Source of the DNA: Actinomucor elegans
Taxonomy: Eukaryota; Mucoromycota; Mucoromycetes; Mucorales; Mucoraceae
Direction of reading: 5' to 3'
Length of the DNA stretch: 64,000 nt
NCBI GenBank assembly: GCA_026027325.1
Contig: JAMSLZ010000007.1
Location: forward strand, 2,294,001 to 2,358,000
Shown: one piece after another, positions 8,681 through 17,386 of the stretch
Numbering within the stretch: the first letter of the stretch is position 1
Layout: each line of letters starts with the position of its first letter
Notes under the pieces: generated by a model
What the model was told of the DNA's origin: nothing
The model's input: the letters and a program-made list of their open reading frames with translations, nothing else
Databases searched by the model: none
Position numbers and translations under genes: made by a program

Positions 8681-8982
8681 TGCGGTAAAATTAAAATATA
8701 AAAGCAGGTAGTAAGTCGATTATAACTTGGTTATAGTTTATTCAACTTAAATGTGATTAATTCTTTCTAACTAGTTTTTCTAGCTTGTATTTATACTCGT
8801 TGAATTGTGACTGAAGGTTATTTACTTGTGTTCATATAAGAAGTATAAGAAGGACGTATCTCTGTTTAAGGACTGTATCGCTGTATAAGGTAATCAATGA
8901 TGCTTTAGTATGTATGTGCTACAGCTAGGGCGCACAGGCCTCTAGTCTGTCTGTACTTCAATTATGTGGCTATTTCACCACA
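8681..8982 (-). repeat. Solo LTR, family R4, copy 3
   Basis: This is a full 302 bp R4 LTR in minus orientation with a clean 5 bp duplication CTAAT at 8676-8680 and 8983-8987, which shows that an R4 element inserted here and then lost its body by LTR-LTR recombination. It sits at the very edge of the putative R6 LTR. Confidence 0.93.
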
Positions 8983-8986
8983 CTAA

Positions 8987-9388
8987 TGTTTATTCACAGT
9001 TCAAAATCAAGTCTTCTTTATATACATTTCATCAGAGCTTAATAGTGTACAACATTCAATATCTATCAGCACGCATGGCCGTACAACGGAGTCCAATCCC
9101 AGCAGCCACTAATAAGCCTTTCAACCACGCATTGTTGTAATTGTATAACCCACGCGTTATTCGATATTCAGGTCTTATCTTGAGATACACTCGATACTAC
9201 TCGATAGTATGATGCCGCGTGTTTCTTGTAAGGATTATTGGCTAATAGTTCTAAGGATGACACATCGCTTGTATTTATGCAGGCCTCGTTAATCTGATTG
9301 GGTTATCAGATAGAGTCCGTGTATGACATAAATGAACAGTTGATTCCTTACTATTATGTCGATGCAAAATAGTAGGTGGAATACAACA
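8987..9388 (-). repeat. Putative LTR, family R6
   Basis: On the minus strand the block runs from TGTTGTATTCCACC to GTGAATAAACA. It holds CCAAT boxes, GCATAAATAC as a TATA-like site and AATAAA next to the end, the layout of an LTR. No flanking duplication matches and no second copy is in the window, so this rests on structure alone. Confidence 0.5.
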
Positions 9389-9695
9389 ATAACATTGAGG
9401 ATCTGGAATCTTCTTGAATGTCTTGGCCATCCCGCGATGGTAATCTTTCGAAATCTCTAGAAATGTCTACAACATACTGTAGAGCTTATTTCTTTTAGAG
9501 CTTCTTCCAGAAGGTGCTATCGCACTGAACTTACGCTTGGTCCGGGGTGCGGCTTGAACCTCTGGAATACCTTTCGTTCTGAACCCGACAAAATGTCGCG
9601 CCAGACGAATTAATGCAAGACGTTCCGCTGCATTTAGAAGTACGACTCCAAAAGGCACAAAAGAGGAAAAGGCATTTCAAACCGATTTTACAAAA
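9389..9695. other. Internal remnant beside an R2 LTR
   Basis: The part at 9594-9695 recurs, inverted with its LTR, at 59060-59165, so it is internal sequence of an R2 element. A minus-strand frame (9658-9467) ends in a basic tail (SGRSSKRNKLYSML) before the R6 LTR. It could be a pol C-terminus, but nothing identifies it. Confidence 0.5.
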
Positions 9696-10003
9696 TGTCA
9701 GGAGACGAAAAGACATATAAAGTTTATCACGCTATTCACAATGATATATATATTATTAAGCATTTTTATCGTCATATATTGTATAATTTAACATATGATT
9801 TATAACAAACATATAACATTCAAAATAGTATAAATAGCCTTTAGAACACATCAAAATAAACATTATCTCTTATCTTATAAAATATTTCTAAGTCCTGTAC
9901 TTACCTCAAGTTATATTCAATTATTCTATTGGCTGCGTGATTTCAAAACACGTGATTTTCTATTATTAAAAAGTAAACATCTTTGCCATCTGCAAGACTG
10001 ACA
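9696..10003. repeat. LTR, family R2, copy 1
   Basis: This 308 bp unit begins TGTCAGGAGACG and ends AGACTGACA (inverted ends TGTCAG/CTGACA). An inverted copy of exactly the same length lies at 58752-59059 beside tRNA-Gly. TATA-like boxes occur on both strands, so the orientation is open. No tRNA gene flanks this copy. Confidence 0.85.
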
Positions 10004-10299
10004 AAATTGATAATGTGGGGTTTTGCTCTTTATGTTTACCTTGTATGAAAAATAAATGAAAGGATAAACACGTATATAAACAATAATGATACTAGACTGA
10101 AAGATATATCAATTGAATATATAGAACAAAAGTGTAATAAAAATTAGGTGTAAGCTTCAAAAGACAGTGAAGGATGTATATCAGAAAACTTGATAAAAGT
10201 GTGTAAAAAAGATATCAAAAAATCTTAATGTAAGAAAAGTTCTTCTTCTTTTATTCTTCCTTAAACTATCAACCTTTTATATCTTTTCTATTGATTTAC
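10004..10299. other. AT-rich spacer, nothing identified
   Basis: This is an A/T-rich sequence between the R2 LTR and the putative G4 LTR. I find no ORF, RNA gene or repeat in it. Confidence 0.5.
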
Positions 10300-10615
10300 T
10301 GTTGATACTCTTCTTTAACCTTGATCCATCGGACTTTTGTAGGGAAAGGGCCCAGAGCGGGAAAGTCCAAACTAAACATAACTAAAAAAATTGCTATGTC
10401 AAAATTGACCCCTATTCTCACCCCGAACACAGACCATCCGATTGGTTAAAGAGAGCTCGACCTATATACTCCGAACAAAAATGCTGATTGGCTAAACTTG
10501 TTTCCATTGTATCTTGGGAACCAAGCGTCACCAGAACTCCAAACAAAAACGACACAACTTCTTTTACACTTGCCTACGCGTTCAACACCTTTCCTTGCTA
10601 CTTTACATAACAACA
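10300..10615 (-). repeat. Putative G4 3' LTR (family R7)
   Basis: Downstream of the G4 integrase, the minus strand shows a short purine run (GAAGGGG) followed by TGTTGTTATG. Two CCAAT boxes and TATATAGG follow, and the block can end at AGTATCAACA. The right edge is fairly secure. The left edge at 10300 is chosen only because it gives inverted ends TGTTG/CAACA. Confidence 0.5.
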
Positions 10616-10664
10616 ACCCCTTCAAAACTGCTTCTGAACGAGCGAGAACAGCGTAACAGAAATT

Positions 10665-12030
10665 TCAACACATAACACGTCGCGCCCCCTTAGCTTCGAG
10701 CTCCAGTTCACGACAGACCTCTGACCAGACTTCGACAAAGTTGTTGCAATTTACCCGTGAATTAACCCATCGCTGAAATTGTTCATTCGCTTGCGCCACT
10801 AATACATCAGGTACCATACTATGCATTTCCCGCGAAAAAGTCTTCAAACGATCTCCATTCACTGGGTGTTTTACCACCAAACCATTCTTGCCAGTAAGAT
10901 AATACGTCCCAGACACAGGATTCACCTTCCATATCTTGAATGGGCCTTCCCATTTATCTTCCAACTTCGAACTAGGCGTTTCATCCTTCAGCAACACTTC
11001 TTCACCGACTTCAAATCTTCTTCTCCGCACCACTCTAGCATCGTAACGCAGCTTTGCCTTGGCCTTACGTTCGTCCGACACCCTCCGTGCCTCCTCTCGC
11101 ACATCCACTAACTTACCCTGGATCAAATCAATTCGATCCAGTAACTCCAGATCTTCTTCACCTTCCACGTAGTCTTCCCTGGGACTTACCCATACCGCTG
11201 GCGTACGCATCTCATAACCAAATAAGAGGTAAGCAGGAGTAAAACCAGTTCCACTATTCTTAGTAGTTCTTAACACCATCAACGCAGTGTCCAAGAACGT
11301 ATCCCATTGATCTAGCTTGTTCTCGTCACGAGCCAACTTCGCCAATACCGAAACCAATGAACCATTCAACCTTTCGCAAAGACCGTTAGCTTGTGGTCGG
11401 TAACTGGTAGTCATAATTCCTTTACAACCTAGACGCTTCAACAGGTGTTGTACATAAATGGAAATGAAATTAGATCCCCTGTCCGATAGTAAGTAGTTTG
11501 GAACACCGTAATTCTTCACCAATTCTTTCATGTAGAATTCCCCAGTAGTCACCTCATTTATATCGGGTACCGCCATAGCAATAGGGTACCTTGTCAAATG
11601 ACAAATCCCCGTCAAAATATACCGATTACCACGAGCTGTCACCGACAATGGACCAATGGCATCTACACCAACCAAGAAGAAAGGATGTTTTGGGGTTTTG
11701 ACTAATGCACCTGGATTGGATCTGATATTCTTAATTCTCGCACGAAATTGACAGGTCTCACACGATTTTACGACAGAAGTAACCAGCGCCCGGCCGTCAT
11801 GCAATACAAAGTACTTTGTCACCTTATCCAAAGTATTTAAGATTCCCGGATGTCCTTCTCGATGCAGTTCTTCGATTTTCTGCAGAGCGTTTACCCTCAT
11901 GTAACAACTCTCGACCAGACTTACGTTCCAGAACTCGACCATCTTCCGCGATCACCCATTTCTTACTCTGATACCGGATCTTTTTACACACCGCACTTGT
12001 TGCATCCTTAGGAGCTACATTACATATCAT
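10665..12030 (-). pseudogene. G4 Ty3/gypsy integrase with frameshift
   Basis: Reading the minus strand, an N-terminal piece (KKWVIAEDGRVLERK) shifts frame near 11880 into the main frame. That frame has the HHCC finger (HREGHPG, then CETCQFRAR) and the catalytic core, with Asp in FLVGVDAIGP, Asp in YLLSDRGSNFIS and Glu in PQANGLCERLNGSL. It continues with FTPAYLLFGYEMRTP and a C-terminal module (KLEDKWEGPFKIWK). The stop is at 10665. Integrase inserts the cDNA. The matching RT-RNase H lies 1.5 kb upstream (13569-14990), separated by unrelated AT-rich DNA and a solo LTR. Whether both come from one insertion is an inference from order and strand. Confidence 0.85.
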
Positions 12031-12997
12031 TAATAATTAATATATATATTATAATTATTTTCATATTATTAAATTAAAATTATATAGCTTTCTTTATTTA
12101 TCAAGTTGTAAGTTGCTAAAAAACTTACGGCGTGCTTTTTAATCAATTTTAAAAGAAAAAAATTGTCGCACAACAGGGTTTCGATCTGGTGTGAAATATT
12201 ATGAAAAAAAAAAGTTTAATTGTATTGAAAAGTAATATAAAAGTTTAATCTTTATAAGTTTTGCATAATTATTGCAATTTCTTATTTTTACGTTAATTAC
12301 CAAACTTTCAAAAATTACAATAAAAAGTGTTAAACAAAAAAAAATATAATTACAAAAAACACTATTTAATTTAAAAACTAATTTTTATTTTTTTTTATTT
12401 TTAACGTTGCTCTAGGGTAGGAACCGTTCAACATATAGTAATATAAGGATAAGAACCAAGCAAAGGAGATAGCCATCACCAAAACGAATACAATTAAACA
12501 ATTAATCGGTAAGTAATTCTTTAAAGGGAACCAAGGATGGATTAAGGTAGAGGAACAAACTACTCCACTACAGTGTATCATAGATTTTCACAACCCCAGA
12601 AAATCAAGATACAACACCCACAGTCCAGAAGGTTGCACTTTGCTTACCTTCACACGTCAGACTCCCTCACTGACCATTTTTTACATTTAGTGATATAGTA
12701 ACTTTTATAATGATACAATAAAATATTATTATGAAAAATTTTAAATTGATATAAAAAAACACAAGATTTATATTTTATGATATGTTTTATATATCTTTAG
12801 AATTATTAAAATATAGTAAAGATAATAACTGTTCCTCGTAGGAATAATCAAGAATGGACACAAGATTATAAACCAAGAGATAAAAACCCAAGAGAGTGAT
12901 TTTTTTTTATAAACCAAAAGTTGATTGTCTTTATTCGATTCTAATAAAATACTACTTATATATATACTAAAATCTCTAAAGCTGAAATAATAATATC
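12031..12997. other. AT-rich insert between G4 integrase and RT
   Basis: This DNA has no retroelement homology. A segment around 12105-12165 resembles part of MITE-b (47339-47400; shared AAAAAACTTA and TGCTTTTT). One ORF with a membrane segment (12378-12581) is listed separately. The rest is A/T tracts. Confidence 0.45.
12378..12581 (-). CDS. Unrecognised small membrane-protein ORF or exon
   Basis: The minus-strand frame encodes 67 residues with one strongly hydrophobic helix (LPINCLIVFVLVMAISFAWF), then SLYYYML and a basic tail. An aromatic, proline-containing segment (IHPWFPLKNY) precedes the helix. This is unlike translated A/T noise and could be the last exon of a small host membrane protein. 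A possible 3' splice site (CACTGTAG) precedes TGGAGTAG in the right phase. I do not recognise the family. The codon context and the lack of upstream coding sequence keep confidence low. Confidence 0.3.
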   Translation of the reverse strand: MIHCSGVVCSSTLIHPWFPLKNYLPINCLIVFVLVMAISFAWFLSLYYYMLNGSYPRATLKIKKNKN

Positions 12998-13505
12998 TGT
13001 TGTGAAGGTGGTAGATATAGAGATTTGGAAAGATAGAAAATACTTTTAAAACTGTGGATAGTTTTTATTATAGATCAAGAATTGATTCACTGGTCAAAAG
13101 GTGATAAAACGCATCTCTTATATACTTTTTCACGATCGGCACTTAATTCTAAATTCATATTACGATTTGCCAGGAACAAGGTTGGACTGCGTATAAAGAA
13201 GACCAGGGATAATAACCAAATGAGCGGACCAAGATTAGCGGCGAGGAGTGTCGGGATCAATATATCCAAAGGTAATAGTATTGAATGTAATATTTGGTGT
13301 GAGAGATAGTATTTATCAATTAGCGTCTACTTGCTCAGAGTGATATATAAATAAAGATATTTTAACATAATCAAATACAGTCATTTACATTCTGGTTCTT
13401 GGTAATAATGCTTTATACACTTCTGCAGCTATATATAAGGATATCTATACGATTTTCTATCTGTACAGTATTCTCTTATTAATATAATCATGAGCGTTTA
13501 CAACA
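12998..13505. repeat. Solo LTR, family R3
   Basis: This 508 bp unit has ends TGTTGTGAAGG and TTTACAACA (inverted TGTTGT/ACAACA) and is flanked by the 5 bp repeat ATATC (12993-12997, 13506-13510). A fragment of the same LTR end is at 5886-5922. Both strands have TATA-like boxes. The minus strand begins TGTTGTAAACGC, like the G1 LTR start, which favours minus orientation. Confidence 0.88.
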
Positions 13506-13568
13506 ATATCTAATTATCTAAATACCGTTCTAAACTGAGCCCTCTTTTTTTTTTTTGATCGCCTTGCA

Positions 13569-14990
13569 TTATACTATCTTGAGAGGCTCCCGATCCATTG
13601 AACTCTTGAACTGTTCAATCGGAATTGACCTTGATAACGGATCAGCAAGATTCTCGATCCCAGCACGAAACACAATGTCAAATTCATAATCTAAAACCGC
13701 GGCTGCCCATCTCGATAACTTGTTGGATTGCTTTGGAGGTCTAAAAATGTACACCAAACTAGAATGATCCGTGATCAGGATAAACCTACGTCCTTTGAGA
13801 TAATGCTTGAAGTAGGTAATACCCCATACCACTGCCAACGCTTCCAAATGATGGATATGATATCTAGCTTCTGCACTACGCAAACCTCTTGACGCATAAG
13901 CAACCACCCGTTCATTGGATCTAGTTTCACGATCATCCACCTGCGATAGTACCGCGCCTAACCCCAAATGAGAAGCATCTACAGAGAGTACTTGTACCTT
14001 CTCGCGATCCGGTAAAACCAAAATAGGTGCCGTACACAGAGCCTTCTTCAACTTTCTAAACGCCTCTTCTTGTTCATCACCCCAGACAAAGGGCACACCT
14101 TTACGAGTCAATTTCGTCAAACAAGCAACAATTGATCCGTACCCAGGCACATACTTGCGAAAGAAACCAGTTAGACCAAGCCAGCTCTTTACTGCTGCTA
14201 CATCAGTACAAGACGGGAAATTCTTGATCTTTTCAATGTTACGTTCACCAGGAGTAGTACCTTGTCTGCCGATTTGATGGCCTAAGTATTCAACTGAGTC
14301 TTGTGCAAAGAAACACTTCTTCCGCTTCAACTTCAAATTGTATTTCTCGCAAGCCTTGAACATCAACTCCAAATGTTCCTTGTGTTCTTCCAAGGTTCTT
14401 GAAAACACCAACACATCATCCAGGAACACCAACATGAACTTGCCAATATATTCAGAGAAAATGCTTGACATTACCCTTTGATATTCCGAGCAACCCACGG
14501 AAATCCCCATCGGTAGAACCTTAAAACGGAAGCAACCACGTTTGGTAACGAACCCAGTAATTTCCGCTGATTCTTCATCTTCTAAAGCCAATTGATGGTA
14601 ACCACTGGTGCAATCACAAGAAGTGTAAAACCGAGCATTTGCCGTAGCTTCCGTCAATTCAGAAATGGTACAAGTCGGGAAATTGGTTTGTACAATCATC
14701 GCATTAGCCTTACGATAGTCAACTACCGCGCGTTTCGTACCATCCTTCTTAGGCACAAGGAAACAAGGGCTAGTCCAAACACCACTCGATGGCTCAATTA
14801 ACCCCAACTTCAGCATTTCATCCAAATAGGCATTCATGATGTCTTCATCTTCCCAGGATAACCTAAATGGTCTTGTCCTAACCGGCACCGCACCATCCTT
14901 AAGAGTCACCTTCATAGAAAAACCCTTGATTGTAGTCAAACCAGACACTTCAGAAAAACAATGCTTGTATTTTTCTACCACATGGATCAG
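13569..14990 (-). pseudogene. G4 Ty3/gypsy reverse transcriptase and RNase H
   Basis: The minus-strand frame starts inside RT at VVEKYKHCFSEVSG, where the terminal repeat of Merlin-1 replaces the upstream part. RT motifs are clear: PFRLSWED, KKDGTKRAVVDYRK, and FLDDVLVFSR as the catalytic box. RNase H follows (VLSVDASHLGLGAVLSQ, HHLEALAVVWG, ILITDHSSL) and the end is DPLSRSIPIEQF. There are no internal stops. RT and RNase H copy the element RNA into cDNA. Protease and Gag are absent. The frame appears to continue into the transposon at its 5' end, but that part is not pol. Confidence 0.9.
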
Positions 14991-15067
14991 TGCTAATATA
15001 AGGACACCAGGTGGATTTGGACGAATTGAGACCATAAGGGGGTTACCTAATTCGGATGAGACCACGT
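14991..15067 (+). repeat. Merlin-1 left terminal inverted repeat
   Basis: The repeat pairs with 17303-17379. After the identical outer 43 bp, substitutions appear (ATAAGGGGG against CTAAGGGGC). Both arms end near CACGTG. Confidence 0.9.
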
Positions 15068-15130
15068 GATGGTCACGTGATTAATATATGTCCTTGTTGG
15101 GCTGTTACCATTTTTTTATTTGTAAAAGAG

Positions 15131-15215
15131 TGCGCATTTGGCCTAGGTGTAGGCTCGGTTCAGTTATATTGAAACGGTTGGGAGTTCAATACTAGTAGTC
15201 AACATTATTATTTTT
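15131..15215 (+). other. tRNA-like subterminal sequence, left
   Basis: TGCGCATTTGGCCTAGGTGTAGG resembles a Pol III A box region, GAGTTCAATACTAG a B box, and a T5 run follows. The stems do not pair into a cloverleaf. A counterpart in mirror position is at 17163-17250. Confidence 0.4.
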
Positions 15216-15269
15216 CCATTGCTCTGTAGTGTATGTAGTCTTTTATCTGGCTTACTCATCAATTTTGAG

Positions 15270-15463
15270 TCTTAATGACTCATTTTCTTTTGTAGTTAGT
15301 AATTGGCTGGCTTATATAGCTCAGTATGACATATTATGACTCATTGTGACTGCTAGTTGTAGAAAAAAAGTAATAAAAAGGTGCCTTTTTCCACCTTCTC
15401 CCCTTTCTTTATCTCTTTTATCAAGTATTTACTATCTTCATTTTATCTAAGCTTCTTGTCAAG
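15270..15463 (+). promoter_or_regulatory. Merlin-1 transposase upstream region
   Basis: Two TGACTCA heptamers (15276-15282 and 15337-15343), the consensus of Gcn4/AP-1-type bZIP proteins, flank a TATATAG at about 15314. A pyrimidine-rich leader precedes the ATG at 15464. This is consistent with a fungal promoter, but function is inferred from motifs only. Confidence 0.4.
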
Positions 15464-16995
15464 ATGTTCTCCTCATTCCATGCTTTTGATTCCAGTTCTA
15501 CCAACGCTTCTGGTTCTCTCTCAACTCCTATTCCTACTTCTTCTATTGAAGTTCGCTCGACTAGTCCTCAATTATTGGATGACCTAAGTCTGGAGCAGAA
15601 TACTGTGACTTCAACCAGATCCTCTGGCGACGAGGAGGATGATGGTGATGCTTATTTGGCTTATTTGGATAGTCTTCAACCTCAGCAAGTTGAACCAAGT
15701 ACATTTAGTGGCGTTTCTCTCCCAACGGCTTTGCCTCTTAGTCAGCTTGGTGAAATAGAGCTTTGGTCTAGAAAACCTACCACTAAAATGATCACTATCT
15801 TTGAACTTATTGGAAATCAGTTAAAAGACGACAATAGTACAGTGCGGTACGTATATACATTCACCTAGCATAAAGTATAATTAACTGAATTCATTTTATT
15901 TAGTTATCTCATGGAACAAAAAATACTTTATGACTATACTCACACAGGAATAAAGTGTCCTAATGGTATCACCATGAAACTAACCTTTAATAGCGATCGC
16001 GGCTATGTTTGGCGTTGTCACAAGAGCAAATGCTGCAACAAAAGTAGATGTTCGGTTCTTTTTCAATCGTTCTTTGCTGAACGTAAAAGCACTCTCCGTG
16101 ATCAGTTTATTGTTTTGTATTACTGGCTATGCTGTAAGGCTCCTCGTAATACAATTACTCTATCTACTGGTATCCATCCTGACACCATTAGAGGCGTAAT
16201 AGATGATTTTTACCAGATAATGCAAGAGGACTTTTTATCTGGTAATCAAACGGAAGAAGATCTTAAAATTGGTAAGTGTACCAGCTAAGGAAGCGAGATA
16301 AATTTACGTTACTTACATTAAATTAACTCCTTAGGAGGTCTGGACGATAATAGAAATCCCATTATCGTCCAAATTGACGAATCCAAATTTGGTAAACGAA
16401 AATATAATCGAGGCCACCGAGTTGATGGTATTTGGGTTGTTGGTGGTGTAGAGATCACCAACAAACGAAGATGTTTTATGGTGACAGTACCAAATCGTAG
16501 TGCTGAAACGATGAAGGTTATCATCCAAAGGTTTATAAAACCAGGTACGATTATCCACTCAGACTGCTGGAGGGCATATAACAATATTCCTCAATGGGGT
16601 GACTTTTCGCATGAAACAGTAAACCATTCAGCGGAATTTGTATCAAGAACTGGGGTGCATACTCAAGTAATTGAAGGTATTTTTATTAATACATTAATAT
16701 AAACTCGCCTAATTAACACAATTTATAAACTTTAGGTAATTGGAATGGTATTAAACTCCATGCAAAACCACGCCAACGTACCGCTGAAGAAATGCCTTGG
16801 ATATTGCTCGAGTTTATGTGGCGTCGAAAATACAACGCCGACATATTTGGAGGGCTTCTGAAGACTTTGAGAGAGGTTGAATTCAACCGTAGGGAGTTCA
16901 ATCCTCCAGTATATACTCAAGTAATAGAAGAACGTGAAACAGAAGAAGATATACCAATTGAAAGACGACGCCATAGAAGAAGAAGGCTAAATTAA
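15464..16995 (+). CDS. IS1595/ISXO2-like (Merlin) transposase, four exons
   Basis: The proposed exons are 15464-15846, 15904-16271, 16335-16676 and 16736-16995, which join to 451 codons (450 residues). All three introns (57, 63 and 59 bp) are GT-AG, their 3' sites end in TTTAG or CTTAG, and every junction keeps frame. The N-terminus is acidic and serine-rich. A Cys-rich zinc-binding region follows (GIKCPNG to SRCSVLF). The DDE_Tnp_IS1595 core has Asp in QIDESKFGKRKY (about 265), Asp in IIHSDCWRAY (about 324) and Glu in VIEGNWNGIK (about 363). The tail is arginine-rich and could serve nuclear import or DNA binding. The protein would cut and paste the surrounding inverted-repeat element. No disabling change is seen. 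Confidence 0.88.
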
Positions 16996-17162
16996 ATTAA
17001 AATTAATAAATTTGTATGTTAAAATTCAACTTATATATGTATATATGACACTTTAAGTTACTAATCAAAGTACAGCATCTTAAGTCTTATAAAATACAAA
17101 ACAATATCCATTTTCATAGACTTTCACAATAATAATGTTGACTACATGCACTACCACCTACT

Positions 17163-17250
17163 AAAAAAATACAACTGACTTGAGCCAGTATTGAACCTAA
17201 GGCCTCATCAGCGTCAGATTGCATTACTACCACTTTACTAAGTGCGCAAC
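17163..17250 (-). other. tRNA-like subterminal sequence, right
   Basis: On the minus strand TAGTAAAGTGGTAG matches an A box, AGGTTCAATACTGG is close to a B box, and a run of seven T follows. Acceptor and anticodon stems do not form, so this is not a working tRNA gene. It mirrors 15131-15215. Confidence 0.45.
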
Positions 17251-17302
17251 TTTATATTTTTAAAACTTATAATTTTTGCCCCTACCGACCGGAGTTTAAA
17301 CC

Positions 17303-17379
17303 ACGTGACCTCGTCCAAATTAGGAAAGCCCCTTAGGGTCTCAATTCGTCCAAATCCACCTGGTGTCCTTATATTAGCA
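17303..17379 (-). repeat. Merlin-1 right terminal inverted repeat
   Basis: This is the reverse complement of 14991-15067. The next LINE-homologous base is at about 17387, leaving 7 bp of unassigned sequence. Confidence 0.9.
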
Positions 17380-17386
17380 TTTAACC

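Larger units (their letters stand above)
14991..17379 (+). mobile_element. Merlin-1, IS1595/Merlin-type DNA transposon
   Basis: This 2389 bp element is bounded by long inverted repeats starting TGCTAATATAAGGACACCAG. The first 43 bp are identical at both ends and similarity extends to about 77 bp. It encloses a single spliced transposase gene with no defect seen. Short tRNA-like stretches lie about 130-140 bp from each end. The left flank is G4 RT and the right flank is LINE L1, and no 8-9 bp target repeat is visible. The element therefore sits at a rearranged junction although its ends look complete. Confidence 0.87.

Noticed and set aside
12378..12581. Assigning the small membrane ORF to a named family such as a dolichol-phosphate mannose synthase subunit
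   Set aside because: The general hydrophobic layout is similar, but expected conserved motifs are missing. A name would be a guess.
15131..15215. Calling the Merlin-1 subterminal sequences tRNA genes
   Set aside because: The A and B boxes are approximate, and acceptor, anticodon and T stems do not pair, so only a tRNA-like relic is supported.
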